Notes: generated by a model from the letters alone, not told the origin. Positions 30,353 through 50,990 are shown, numbered from the stretch's first letter. The stretch is 64,000 nt of DNA from Nymphaea colorata (GCF_008831285.2 NC_045144.1:20351716-20415715); one strand, 5' to 3'. Translations and numbers: made by a program.

Positions 30353-33300
30353 ATGGCTGCAGCTCTCTCTACGCCTTCCTTTTCCCTTCCCTCCTGCAGG
30401 GCAATAGCCCCTTGCAGGGGCTCCTCCTTCAACCCCTTGTCGTTCTCGCCATTTCATGGCAAATGCCATCCTCTCCCAACGAATTCGAGGTAATGACCGG
30501 ATTTCGATTCCTTATATCTGATTTTAATTAGACAAGTTTTACTTATGCCATTGATTCCTTTTTCTTTTAATAGGCGGATGGTCACTGTGGTTGCTTTGCA
30601 AAGTGATGACCAATTAGTGGTCTAAAGGATAACATGGTCTTGGTTGGTAACTTCGTATGGGTTTCTCGGCAACCATGAATTGTAGATTCTGAGTTGGTCG
30701 ATGGATGGTTTTCCAGTTTGTATTGTTCGTTTTTCTTCTTTAGTGTTTGTTGCTGTCGGAAACTCGTGGATTGGTTGACCTTGGGAACTGGGCTGTTGGG
30801 GTGTTTCCCGAGGGGGTTTTCTGCTCATGGGTTTGACTAGATAGCTAATTTTGATGTGTTTAGTTCGTTTTTCGTGCATAAACGGCGGGACTTGGAGTAA
30901 TTGAATTTTGCTCCTTCTCAAGCCAATAACCTCAACATGTAAGGCGATATACTTTTCTCTGTCATGAGGCGTGGTAAAATTATTGAGGAAAGTCCATTGT
31001 AGATCAGTTTGAGATTAGCGTAAGCTTGGGTAGGTGGTACAAACGACTACGCACGATTTGAATTAGTAACTGATATTTACTTTATCTTTTCCTGTCAGAA
31101 GGTATTCTTCCATACTTAATTTAAAGAATTTGGAATTGAATCCAAACAGGGCTTATCCATCACTTGTCTGCCAAGAGACCAGCAAGGAAAAACTAAGATT
31201 CATTGACTCGGTGCCTGAGATCTCCTGATAAAATTTGCATGCCAAATTTTTTGAAACCCTAAAGGGGAATTTATGACTGATAAGTTGGAGCATTGTCTTT
31301 TATTTGCTTTTTCCGATATCTGAATCTGCATGTGTTTTTTGCAAAAGAGATTGTTCTTTTTGGTACTTTGGTGGAGTTAAATTACATCATGGATGTTAGA
31401 ATTGAATTTGCAATGTAAAGATGGCTTCAAGTCCGAACTTGAGATTTAACAATTTGTGTATTCAAATTTGGTAGCAGGAACGATGTACAGTTAATTATGA
31501 TGCTAAATTAGCTAGTTGAGTAATATGGCCTACACTTCAATGCAGGAAATTGAATTTGATGAAAGCAATGGTTTTGCAAGATAAGAAGAAAATTGTGGTG
31601 ACAACTGAGCTTAATAGTCTACCAGTTTTGAAACGTACTGATGAAGAACCTGATTGCTCAGTTGAAAGCACATCTTGCTCGGTTGAAAGCCCACCTAGTT
31701 TTCTTGAGAGTTGGGCTATAAAAGTTGAACAGACTGTGAATGTATTGCTACTGGTACGTGTTTTTTGATTTGAATACTCAATGCTTTTGCTTGATCATCT
31801 AAATGATGGACAACGTGCACTTTCAGAAATTCCTTCATTGGAAATTGATTCTTGCAGTGAAGCTCGTAAATTTGGATGTTTTTTTCTTCATCATGCAATA
31901 TATTTGCTCACAAATCTTTGTTTGCAATATACATATACTCAGAGTCTTAGATTCATAAAATAATGGAAACTGCTAGAGAACGATCACCATCATATCAAGT
32001 TGGCAATAATCCTACATATTGATTCATTTTCGTGATTACTGTTCATCACCGTAATAATTTTTGTTCTCAGGTTATCTGTTGTTATAGTATGAAGGTTCAC
32101 ATGTGTCATATGTTGCTAAATACTTCCTTTTTCTTCATGATGACAATGACTGGCATGATCTAAATGAAAGTGTTAGCATCTTACAAGAAGGTCTGTGGCA
32201 AGAGGAACACTTTTTTCTCCTAGGCAGACATGCAAAAGATGAATGGTGTTAACTGTTTGAAGAAACTGTGGGGATGACAGGCTGAAATAATCCAGTGATG
32301 TAACCAAGAGAATATCAGGCTAAGGGCTTAGCTCTTGTCATAACTGTGACACCGTATTAGGGTCAGTTCTTGCCTTACAATGTATTAGGACAAGAGGAAG
32401 TAGGGGAACCATCCACCTTTGTAGTTATAACCACATACTATTCTTACTGTTAATTCCTAAGCAGTTCTAAAGAGCAAAGTTTCATGTTTTGTTATTAGAG
32501 CAAAGTTTCGTGTTTTGTTACTTCATAGTTGATCAATACCTATGGATACATCCATCATTTCTTACTTAAGCTTTGTTCGAAATCATTTCGACAGTATATT
32601 TTGATTTATGTTACCAATGAGAAGTATCAGCGTACTACATGCTTTTGAAGTTAGCTGTAGATTAACATATAGTTTTTTGGAATTTAGGAACCATATAGGG
32701 GAGAAACTATTTAGGAGCTCACAGGATCATTGTTTAAGTTAAAGGGTAAGAATTTGAAGATGTGTCCTATCTTCTCTTTAATCTTGTGAAATATTGTCAA
32801 ACTACTCAAACTGACAACCGGGCTTTTGAGGTTTCATGAGGTGGCCCACCCACTTATTCTTTTAGAGCTTAGTAACTCATGTCTTTATTTATCATTCCTC
32901 ATCTGGTGATAAAGTTAATACTAGGTGTTTAATGCAAAAACGACAGAAAAACAAATGAAGTTTGTGATGAGCCCTCCAAAGTTTTGACTGTTTCAGGCTA
33001 TCTAACTTTGTAGACCGCTCATCTGTTTTTTCATTGGATGCTGTAGTTTGGGTTGTTTCCTTATATTAATGCAAGAATTCCTGATTTCAGAGACTTGTTG
33101 GTTTAAAAATATGATGTTGAATTGGCATTGTTGCTTTGTTTTTCTAAACAATTTAAAAGTTTACCAGTTTTCTGGTCGCTGTTTCTGTTTGGCATTAATT
33201 TGTTTCTGGTGTTGTCCTGATATTTCAGTAGAGGTTGTTGGTTTTGATGAGCCAGGGTGGAGTTTCTCATAGTCTTAGAAATCCTATATGCCTGACTTGG

Positions 33301-36300
33301 TTCTACAGAGCTTGCCTTCAGTCCTTTATCTTATTGGATTATGATCTTCTTGCAAACATTCAGACATACTGAAATGTGGAACTGTATGAACATGTCATTG
33401 AGTCTAGTTTGGACATCTCTCTCTCTTTTTCTCTACCTTCCTCTCTCCACACGAACACAGACACACAATCATATACATATACACATAATAAACATATATG
33501 TACTTTATACATATTCGCATCACATGTGGATACATGCATACTGGCACAGGAGCAGAGCATGAAAAAAATAAGGATTTAGTTTCAATTTAGGTTTTATTTA
33601 TTAATTTAGTTTATTTGGATCTTGTTCTAGTAGTTTAGGGTTTGATTTGTTGTTACTTTGTTTGGATCCATATCCAGGGGTTCTGTTTTAGGCTATATAA
33701 AGATGTTTGGACCCTCATTTGTAGTTAGTCTTCGAATCAATGAAGCCCTAATCTTCTTTGAATTTCCCTTCTTTCAGTTATTTTATTTCTATTCCTTTTC
33801 ATGTTCGCTTTGATTTCCTTAGTTCAATTTAGGTATTGACTGTGGGTTAGAGGGGCAGTCCTCTTCCCCACTGCATCACACACCCAGTTATTGATTTTCC
33901 CGACTGCAGAAGTTGAGAAAAGGGTTCTAGAAAGTGTAAGTCATCTCTAAGAGAGGAACCACTTTGTGAAAAATGGGGAAGTGTAGATTCTTCTAATTGT
34001 AGTATTCCAGATCTGGTTGGTTAAAATTCCAATAGCTACCTTGTAGAAGATGCAACATATTTATCTCAAGTTTTCCAGACTAGACATACTTGGGTTTTTG
34101 CTTCTGGTCATTGATCCACTTTATTCTAGCTGTCTCTGCAACCTAATCTGCTCTTATTTATTTTTTTGACTTCTTAGATGAGGATTTCCTTAGTTCTTTT
34201 GGTTTTTCTTTTTAAGTATCTTATAAGTTATTGAATAAAGTTTCTTTTAATATGAGAATATTGTTACATGCTTCTAGGAATCAGTTTCTTTTCAAGTAAC
34301 TTATAAGTTATTGAATAAAGTTTCTTTTAATATGAGTATTGTTACATGCTTCCAGGAATCAGTTATTAAAATCTTAGATGCACTGTACCAAGAACGTGAG
34401 TATGCAAGGTTCTATGTACTTGAGACCATTGCACGAGTACCATATTTCTGTAAGTCATATATCTACATTGCCAGATATCCTATTTAGTGTCATCACATTC
34501 ATCTACCTATTTCCAATTCTCAGTGATCTTGTTGCATTCTGCTTCTTTTAATACCGCCGTGGTTTGTTGCTGTTGGGCATGCATATATATTTCCGATCAT
34601 TTTGTTGCAAAGAATGAAAACTTACCATGACATGATCTGTTTATAAGCATTAAACGTAAATGGAGTGTTTTTTTGTAATTCTACTTGGGTCTTCTCAATA
34701 CATTTTTCAGCCTTTTTTGTCCTTTTTGGAAGTTAGGTGATGAGCCCACATGATTAAGACGAAAAGGTCTAAAAGCGTTTCATGAGAGTCTCAAAATTAT
34801 TGACTGACATGGAGACAGACAGACTGTATGTATCTTTAGATTGTATCAACTAGCTAATATTGTCAACCCACTTTAAGCCATTGGGAGATATTTGTAGCTA
34901 AGATGCCTCTAGCCAAAAAAAGAAGGAAAAAGTCAATTAAAGGACAAAAATACTTTGAGAAAAGAAAAGCAGTTTTTTTAAAGGCTATCTCAACCACACG
35001 TCTCATGACTCATCTAAAAATTGAGGATTGACTGACATAGTTGACACCATTAGGTAGTTGACACAATACAGATGCAATATGTGTGTGTGTGTGTGTGTGT
35101 GCGTGTTCATGTATGTATATTTTTTTGTCTATCATTGGCATTTATTTTAGCACCCTTGGCTAAAATATCTCTTTCATGATATACTTTTTTCATTTTTCAG
35201 TTTGGCTCGTAAGACTGGATTTCATATTTTCTCTTTTTAGATAGTCATATTTAATGATAGATTGAGACATCAAGTTTGCTTTTCATTGCAGCTTTCATAT
35301 CTGTTTTGCACATGTATGAGAGTTTCGGTTGGTGGAGGAGGGGTGATTATTTAAAAGTGCATTTTGCTGAAAGCTGGAATGAGTTGCATCATTTGCTAAT
35401 CATGGAGGTTCAAGTTCTTTCCATCTGTGTTCAAAATTGTGTTCCATTGTGTTTTAGCATGCTTAAAAGAACCCCTTACATATTTATAGCATTTTTTTGG
35501 TTCTGTCTTGGTTCAAATTCATGTATATTCTCTCTATTGGGATTCTTCAGCATTCCTTATATTAATTGTATTTTCTCTTACCCTTTCCAGGGAGTTTTTG
35601 TAAACTGTATTCTTGGTTGGTGTGTGCTTGTATTGTATGTGTAGCTTTTGAATATGAACATTGTATTGTAGGTATAGTCTTCTGATAGTCATAGAAATGT
35701 ATTTTAGAGCTGGAGGATTATGCACTCAAGGTAGCTAATTGGTTCCTGTATTCCCTCAACAAAAATGTCCTATCCTGCTTGTGTGTGCATGTATAGCTTT
35801 TGAACATGAATATAATATTTATACTTTTTGGTCTTATGAGGAAGTCGTGGTAAATGAATGCAGCTAGAGTGTGATGCAGTTGAGAGAGCTAGAATATTGG
35901 CCGTCCCAACTCCCGATAACTGTGAGTGGGTAGTATTGCTTACATGTAAGCCTGCATATTATTTAAAAGAAATGAAACTTGGGGAGGTTGTTCTGTGAGC
36001 CAAAGGGTACACCTGCAGACCATGTTTCACAAATTTCTACTAGATAATGTAAGATAAATGTGATGTATGAAATATTTGATATGGGTTGGACCATCTTTGT
36101 GTTCTTCATTTTCTTTTGAACATGTTACTTACTTAACCTTTCGATTTCAAAGTGACCCTCTTACTCTTCCAAGACTTCGTTCTTTCTCTTTAAGGCATCT
36201 TGATTGTAAGAAGAGCCATATATTGCTTATGCAACATACAACTTTTTTAAAGCAAAGGATAGGCTGGTACTCGTTCATGTTTTTTAGGAGGGATTGCTAT

Positions 36301-39300
36301 TTTACGTTTTTTATTTAGATAACATGCAAAAATCACACAACGGAACACATAATGCAATTTTATGTACACATTTCAATTGCATTGGCATATTGTGCTGTCC
36401 GATCATTGTTGATGACAAAGAGGTTCACCCCCTCGACTCACTTACTGTTATGCAAAGATAATAAGAATATCAATACAATCAAAGCATTAAAGGTTGTAAC
36501 AAGATTTGTCAATGCTCTATGACTATTGAGTTATTTTTGGCAACAGGAATAGCATTTTACTAATTTCTTTGTGGTTCCTGACCAATTTCTTTTCATTCCA
36601 ACTTAGTATGCTTCTGTTTTGCCTGCATTTTATTGGACTTTTTGTGGCATGTGATTTTCTTGTGACCAATTGAGCAACTACAATTTTCTTCTTCTTTTTT
36701 GTTTCTTTAAGTGAAACTGTTTATCTGATATACCCCAACGCTTCTGATATGATAGTTTGTGGTCTGCAGGAATTAGGTGGTAACAGTTGGTGGTTTGATC
36801 GATTTCTTGCTCAGCACATAGCTCTGTTCTATTATTTCATGACTGTTTTCATGTATCTAATAAGCCCAAGGATGGCATGTAAGTATCAGCTCTTTATGTG
36901 TAAATCTGAGTTGATTAACAATTTGGAATTATTGATGTTTGTGTGCATGTTCTTTTTTCTTCTTAATATCTTGTATTTACCTAGTATCGTGTTGAAATGA
37001 TGTTTTAACTCACATATACACACACTATGCCATGATTATCCATAAGAGCGTCCTTTTGTATTATGTAATTTGTCACGGTGTCTGTAATGGACTAATACCT
37101 TGAAGTTGGGTCTATTGGTTAGTACAGGGAATCAAGTTGCCTTTTCTCGTTTGCATTAGGAGGCTGATTGTTTTGAAGATTTTGTTACAACATTGAAACA
37201 AGAAAGAAGCTACTACTTTTGACCTAATGTTAATGTGAATGCATGTTCTTACCATGGGACATGCTTTGCCTTTTCTATGTGGCTTTAGGTGCGAGTTGGT
37301 TTAATCCAGGGGTATATAGTGTATAGGATGAGAGCATGCTTCAACTATTTTGTACGGTTGTGGGTACGAGTTTGGTTTAAACCTTGGTACCCGTGGATTC
37401 CAACAATTTAGAAGTTGATTTCCACTAACCAACCTGTAGATCACATCTGCAATGGAAAATTTGTGGTGAAAAGAAGGAAAAAAAAATTGATTGTATGTGC
37501 GAATCAACTCAGAGATTATATATATATAAGACGTGGTATTCCTGTCTATTTGTTATTCCTAGTTGGACAACATTCTGATTTTTTTTTTTTTTAATTTTGA
37601 GCAGAGATGGCTTCCTTGATTTCTGAATTGCTTTATTCACCATTCGTTCTGATTACTTCATCATTGGTTATCTAACTGCATTTAAGGAGTTTTAAGGCAA
37701 CATATATTGCTGTTAATGGGAAAATCTGTTAACTGGCATGCATGCACTTTGCCATGCAGACCATTTTTCTGAGTGTGTAGAGTTGCACGCATATTCGTCA
37801 TATGACAAATTTCTCACCCTGAAAGGAGGTAAGCTTTGCCTTTATGTCTTCTTGCAATGGGTTCTTGCAAAAGGTTTGTGTTACATACTAAAACATGTAG
37901 CATTACATTGCTGTTTCTTTTAAAGTTCTTATGTATGCTGTATACCTTTGAGACCAATTTTGCACACAATTTTATAAATTATGTTGATATAGGCTCGTTA
38001 TCTGATTAAGGAGTTATAAAATATCCATACGTTTCCTTGAATTACAAGTCATGCTGAAGCATTATCACTTGTTTAACAGAAAAGCAAATTGTCTTGTTGC
38101 ATGGTGCTGTAACTTTTCATATTACCCATGGGCGGACATAATATTAATATATTTCCAGTGGTCTTGCCAAATAAGAACTTCATGCTCCAGCTATAATTAA
38201 CCATAGTACTACAGAAGGAAAAGTCTTCTACTAATGAGGGCTTTCTGTGGTTTCTTCTCGACAAAACTATTCAGGGACTCCTTAGGAAATTCTTGGGCAT
38301 AAAGAGGGCTATTTGAGATAATATTCTGGTTTTGCAATCTTCTCAGAATTCCCCATTAACTGCTTTAGACAGCTTTCCTTTTGTTTACCATCAACTTCTT
38401 AGTATATTTAAGTAATGGTCCACCGATCAAATAGAAACAGCAAGATGAGGTGGCAAGTTCTTCACCTCTACCTCTTCGTTAGACTAATTTAGTTCCGTAA
38501 TGCAGTTTGTTTCCATTGCATATGTTATAGGTGCCTGATTTCAGTTGGGAGTGCTTTACATGCTCTTGAACCGATGTCATTCGCTAGAGGCTTCTCAGTG
38601 ATTCTCATGCACCTACAAGCCTGTTAAAGGACCTGAACTGGCAATTAGCTTTTTTTTTTTTGTTATTTATTAAGTTGAGGTGGGAAATATATCAGTGTTG
38701 GCTTTAACCTTATTCACTGTCTCACATTACAGTTAGTTACCTTTGACTCACCAATAACACAATTCTTGGCACCAAGATTTCCTACCATATAGGAGGAACC
38801 TTTCTTTTTCTACTTGACTCCTGGGAAAGTATGTACATAAAGGATAGTGAAGAAGAAATCATTATTCAATTAAATGGAGACAAAAGAAAAACTCCATTTT
38901 TAATGCTCTGACTTGGACCTAAAAGAACTATCATGGAAGTGATCTACCAATCAGTTGCCACTCATCCATGTTATTTATTTTAAACAACTTTTTCAGTTGA
39001 AACATTTGTTTGCCATAGGACTTTTGCTACTGAATTAGTAATCTTATTTTTGTAGTACAAGAAAATGACAATCTGTTCTTTACTAATGGCGTAAAAGGGA
39101 TCACCTAAAATTGTTCAAGGCAATGAATGAAGAGATACAAGTTTTCAATTTGCACATGTATGGTACATTGGAGGTTAGAGCTACGCCGCCTAATCAAAGA
39201 TATGTTTTTTTTTTTCACTGGATATTCTTTAAAATTAGATGTAAATTTTGTGCAAGCGTCAAATGTATTTTTTTTCTGCTTTTGTTGAGAGGAATACCAC

Positions 39301-40245
39301 ATTCAGAGAAGAGATCCCAAACGTGATGGTGCATTACCATATTTTTGTATGTATGAGAATTCTTTGGCATGCCTCTGTCATGGCCTTTCGTATGTTCTAA
39401 TAGTTAAATGGAACTTCATAGTTGCTTTATCTTACATCATGAAACAATGTAACATATTGGTTTCTTAAGCACTAGAAATTAAATTCACAAAATCATGCCT
39501 CTCTTTTCATTGTTTGTTGGTTTTCTGTTATTTTTGTTGGCTTATCGAGTTTGATATATCATAGCTACTTTTGTTTATCGAATATCCTTATCTATTGGAA
39601 CTCATTGAAGCAGTTTAAGGTGTGTCGGTGTAGAATTTGAGAAGTTTTCTAAATTCAAAGAGAAAATGTTTGAATAGAAGTTAACTCATATATCACCAAG
39701 ACTTTGATGTTCTACTGTTGCAGATGAGCTTAAAAAATTACCTGCACCTGAGGTTGCTTTGAAGTACTATACAGAAGGGGACCTGTACTTGTTTGGTATG
39801 CAGTATATGCACATCTCTCACTGTCAGTTCATGGTGTCAACTGTCAATTTGGTTAAATCCTTTTGTATTTTGTTTCAGACGAATTTCAAACATCTCGAGC
39901 TCCAAATACTAGGAGACCAAAGATTGGTAATTATTGACGTCATCAATTTTAATGCTATATGATTTGTTGTTTAGCTTGCCCCCAACATGTGATAAAACAC
40001 ATTTCACCTGATATTTTTTTATTCTATATGTTGCAGAGAATCTATATGATGTATTTGTTAACATTAGAGACGATGAAGCAGAGCATTGTAAAACTATGAA
40101 GGATTGCCAAACCCATGGAAACCTCCGATCACCTCATTCATCTGCTGGTTCGTGTAAGGAATCAAATACAGTAGCTTCCAAAGATTGTGCAGGCATTTTC
40201 GACTGTTTAAAGAAGTCTATAACCACACCTCCACAGGAAGAGTAA
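30353..40245 (+). CDS. PTOX: plastid terminal oxidase (ubiquinol oxidase 4, chloroplastic)
   Basis: Nine exons: 30353-30489, 31546-31753, 34356-34449, 35292-35407, 36770-36878, 37760-37828, 39724-39795, 39879-39926 and 40037-40245, giving 353 aa. The first 46 residues are rich in Ser, Pro, Ala and Arg and lack acidic residues, as in a chloroplast transit peptide. The di-iron carboxylate core is complete: Glu138 (LETIAR), Glu177 and His180 (NELHH), Glu229 (ECVEL), Glu298 and His301 (DEAEH). Exon 8 encodes exactly the PTOX-specific block [15 protein letters not shown], which mitochondrial alternative oxidases lack. Known role of the family: oxidising plastoquinol and reducing oxygen to water at the thylakoid, needed for carotenoid desaturation and plastid development (IMMUTANS/GHOST). 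Exon 2 has a 7-residue duplication ([14 protein letters not shown]). The intron 2 acceptor is duplicated (see 34214-34366). A ycf2 fragment lies about 80 bp past the stop. Confidence 0.97.
34214..34366 (+). repeat. tandem duplication containing the PTOX intron 2 acceptor
   Basis: Two copies of an approximately 78-80 bp unit (about 34214-34293 and 34294-34366). Both contain ACATGCTTCYAGGAATCAGTT, i.e. the end of intron 2 and the first bases of exon 3. The upstream AG (34276-34277) is 78 nt from the downstream AG used in the gene model, and the intervening bases have no in-frame stop. Confidence 0.9.
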
Positions 40246-40323
40246 TACGAAGTTTGAAATTTGCGGTGGGATGCTGAGCGCAGCCATCTGGGATTTAAAG
40301 TTGTAGCATATACTTGTAAAACC

Positions 40324-41207
40324 TTACATGATTTCTTCTTCATATAGATAGATATAGGATCTATGGAGCAATTACTTAGAAGTACATTTTGTGCAACAGC
40401 CCTTCCTATCTGATAGAAAAGGATCTCATGATACTGAACGGATCTTACCTGGGATCGCAAATCCCAAGTTTGTCTATGAAGAGCTGATCTAATTGTATTA
40501 GTGTCTATAATTGATTTCTTTTGTGTAATACTAATTGATAGGACCTCATTGGTAAGTGCTACAAGATCTCGTGCATTGGAACCCATGGTTATGGATCCGA
40601 ATCCATTAGTATGGGACATTTTCTTTTCCAAGCGGAATCCCCTAGTATATGAAAGAATGAAAAAGTGCTTTCGTTGTTGTGGAATAAGAAGCCTTCGTAT
40701 CTTAATGCATGTATTTGATTTATTCGGAGCTATTAGAGCGGGATCCACTTTTTGGGGAATATGAGTCGAAGCAATAACAAGAATATTTCTAGTGGAACAT
40801 CTTTCACAATCCCTGGGGAGATGGTTCACTAATAGACCGAGGGATAAGTAATTCGACTCATTCACATAAAGATCATGAATGTTTGGAATCCATATTATGC
40901 AAGGAGACATTGCTTTTGCTAATTCTAATGGAAGGGTGATCTCAAATTGGTCTATTTTCGGCGTCATATACATAGTTAGCACATTCGGCATAGTTAGCAG
41001 CTCCGTATCAAGGTCATCATCGTCACGATCATCAATATCGATATCGTCACGATCCTCAATATCGATATCATCAATAAGATAACCTTGATTGTCATCCAGG
41101 AACTTGTTCGGAAATACCGTAATGAAGGGAACATAGGAGTTTGTCACTCGGTATTTGACAAAATATGATCGTCCAGTTCCTATAAAACCTATCACTAAAA
41201 TACCCCT
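40324..41207 (-). pseudogene. ycf2: nuclear insertion of chloroplast DNA: ycf2 fragment
   Basis: About 884 bp matching the ATPase-like region of Ycf2, on the minus strand, from [19 protein letters not shown] (P-loop region) through [39 protein letters not shown] and [18 protein letters not shown] to SIYMKKKSC. Ycf2 is a very large plastid-encoded protein, part of an import-associated AAA complex in many plants. Here only an internal segment is present, so the copy cannot be functional. The frame is still open across the whole insert, with an expanded acidic [13 protein letters not shown] repeat after LIDD. The joins are abrupt: on the left at TTACATG (about 40324), on the right just before the GGGGTATTTTAG block (about 41207). 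It lies in the PTOX 3' flank, antisense to PTOX. Confidence 0.95.
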
Positions 41208-42509
41208 ACCCATCCTTGTAATAAATTTTTCATGAGAGAGGCATTTTTGCCTTGGCTTACAAGTGGAGCAACAAATCTAGACTGAAAATTTATAGTTCAA
41301 TTAACAGAAAAATTCCCTTCTATCTAGTAACAGGGTCCTGTACAGCTCTCTCTCTCTCTCGTATGCACACAAAACACACACACACGCACATGTATTTATT
41401 GTTGTAAATAAGCTAAAGAGAGTTATTATCATCTTTTCTGTTTTCGGTTCACATGTTGGAAGTGGTCTAGTAAAGGGGACCAGACCTGTGAATCGACCTT
41501 CAAGATCTGTCATTGATAAATTCAAGAAGTGGTTCTTCCATTGAAATCTAGCATCCCAAGTGGAATTCAACATAGTTACATGCAGAACATCTTAAAATCG
41601 AACTGCTGCTCCACGTGAAATATGAATTCCCTCCTACATTATTCCCTTTTCCCCGTCACGAAGACTGTCAATTCTCAGCTTCAACTATATTTCCCTATGC
41701 ATCTGAACTGCTGATCCATATCAATCTGTTTGCTTCTCAGCGTGTGTTTCTCCTACAATGCGCGCGTGTCCATCCCAGACGTTGTCAAGGAGGGAGGCAG
41801 TCTCAGACACTTACAGCATAGAGGTGCCGTGTGACTGGTTCCATTGCTACCTTGGGATGTGGGAAGGGTGTCTCTAGCTTTCCATTTTGTGCTTGATTGA
41901 GCAATTATATTTTTGGTATGGATCATGGATGTTTCAAAAGTACATAATGAGGCATCCAATCCACTCATACAAACACGCGTTCAGGGCATGTTTGGAACGC
42001 TCGTACGAGGAGTTGGCGACAACCCATCTAAGACACCCTCCGCCATGAAAGATGAAGGATTTTATATTAACGCGATGCCGTTGTGTAGCAAAGAGTTGTC
42101 GGCGGAGCAGTTTTACCTGATTGGCAAACCTGAGTACAGATCGACTCAGTTGTGTTTGATGGAGAAAATTATAACCTGGTTAATTGGATTTGAATTCCAA
42201 CATGCAGTTTCCACCGGTACTACCAAAAAACCTATTGTCATTGCAACAGATGATATATTTTCTCATACATCTTCCTAAATGGTTTCTTATATAAGAAGAT
42301 GAGCGAACAAAACATTTTACATTGTTTTCCCAAGATATGTATTTATTCTACTTACTTAGCACTTTAAATTGCTCGCGACTGTCGTGCTTTGCTCTAGAGT
42401 TCCTTTCATACACAGAAACAAGAAGACAGAAAGAGACTTAATGGGTGTTTGTGGTTGGTTCAGTATGCACAATGAGCTTACCCTTGGATTCAGATATGAA
42501 GGATGAACT
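41208..42509. other. intergenic region between the ycf2 insert and lipase 2
   Basis: Contains a short CA/GA-rich stretch near 41340-41400 and open frames without recognisable homology (for example 41301-41573 minus and 41913-42278 plus). I see no gene. The 3' UTR of lipase 2 (minus strand) should lie in the right-hand few hundred bases. Confidence 0.5.
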
Positions 42510-49411
<6,902 letters not shown>

Positions 49412-49759
49412 GTTCTGGTGTTCCCTGGAGCATTGGCAAGAAGTCCATCTCTTCCCATTTTAAAGCGAGTCAAGTAGAATAAAATGCTTTCAGAAGAGAG
49501 AAGGAAAACGGATACTTTTCCTTTTCATTGAGGCTTATGAGCTATGTCCTGTCAGGATCATCACATGATTTTCTTGTTGCTTTCTTTCAAATATCACTTT
49601 CATTGAATTCCGTCCATGCACATAAATCAACGATTATATCACATCATCCACTAGATTTGAATGTATCTTTAAATTTTCTGATTAAATACTTAATTGTTAT
49701 CAGGTTTTGTCTACAAATACAAAATTATGATGTTTCGAACTACCTCACCAAGATTTAGG

Positions 49760-49799
<40 letters not shown>

Positions 49800-50125
49800 G
49801 ACCATCAAATAGGTGGGTTAAATCAACATAAGATATATATATATTAATTGAATTGATTATTAGCCATACGATATATTTACTTGAAAATTTACAAGATATT
49901 ATGCGTAAAATTTTGCCTTTAAAAAATCAGAACATGCTTGTGATACAGTTTTTCCAAAAGTACGGTTTATATCCATATGAACCATTAATCAAGTTGATTA
50001 GATAACTCATAATCAATTTACAAAATTCTCATATTTATTGAGTCTACACAGTTTATAGACTATACACACACAAATGTGCATTCCTCCAGCCACCCAGAAG
50101 AATCCGGCCTCTCACAAAAATCAAA

Positions 50126-50294
50126 GTCGGAGTCAGAAATTTTTCATGAAGGGGGCCGAATTATAATTGCAAAATTTTAACATGAGCTAAAATATAATTT
50201 TTTAACATATTTATATAGGATCAATGATTTTTCATATATATATTTTTTTAAGGGGAGGGTGGGGGGCACAAGGCCCCCCTGGCTCTGCCCCAGC
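50126..50294. mobile_element. GGCGGAGCC family MITE
   Basis: Starts GTCGGAGTCAGAAATTTTTC, has the body motif GAGCTAAAATATAATTTTT, and ends GGCCCCCCTGGCTCTGCCCC. Its inverted ends (GTCGGAGTCAG against GGGGCAGAGCCAG) are typical of hAT-type plant MITEs. Confidence 0.6.
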
Positions 50295-50794
50295 CAAAAA
50301 TATTATATTTATGTCAGATTCTAGTGATTTGAAGATGAATTCCTATTGAATGAAGCACATGCTAATGCTATGTTGTCCAGTTCAATTAAGGAATTAAAGA
50401 AGCTAGAATGGTGAGCTTGTATGGAGGATGATGATGGGGAATAGTTAATGGAATCTGGCTTGCTTTGCACATGCCATACTTTTAGAAGTGATTTCTGTCA
50501 GACGTTGCTTGGCACCATCTCTTTTATTTATCTCAAGGAGAAGTAAAGGGAGGTGGATGAAGTGCTGTAAAAAGGAAGCCTGTGTAGCCTTTTCAATTTG
50601 GAATCTGTTGGAACAAAATGTAAACTAGCACATGTTCTTCAAGTATAACTGGCAAACATAAGAGACAATCTACTATGCAGTAGTGGAGAAGCCTTTTTTT
50701 TTTTTTCTTTTGAAGGGGGCACTCATTCACAGATTTTCAGGTCCGAAGGGGCACTCACAGGAGTGGAGGCAGGATGAGGCGAGGGGCTGGCAGC

Positions 50795-50990
50795 AAGGGC
50801 GGAGCAAAAAATTTTTTATGAGGGGCCGAATTAAAGTTATAAAATTTTTAGATGTATCGAAATATCATTTTTCAAAATTTTTATATAGCACAAGCCAAAT
50901 TTTTTAAAATTTACATGTAAATTTTTAAATTTTTTTTTCAGGTGGGGCCAGGCCCCTACAGGCCCTACCTTGGCTCCGCCCCTCAGTGGC
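50795..50990. mobile_element. GGCGGAGCC family MITE, best copy
   Basis: The left end CAAGGGCGGAGC pairs with the complement of the right end CTGAGGGGCGGAGCC. The body contains GAAATATCATTTTTCAAAA and TTTACATGTAAATTT. No clear 8-bp target duplication was found. Confidence 0.65.

Noticed and set aside
40134-40323. Extension of the ycf2 open frame into the PTOX last exon on the minus strand
   Set aside because: Ycf2 similarity stops at about 40324. The rest is the antisense of PTOX exon 9 and its 3' flank.
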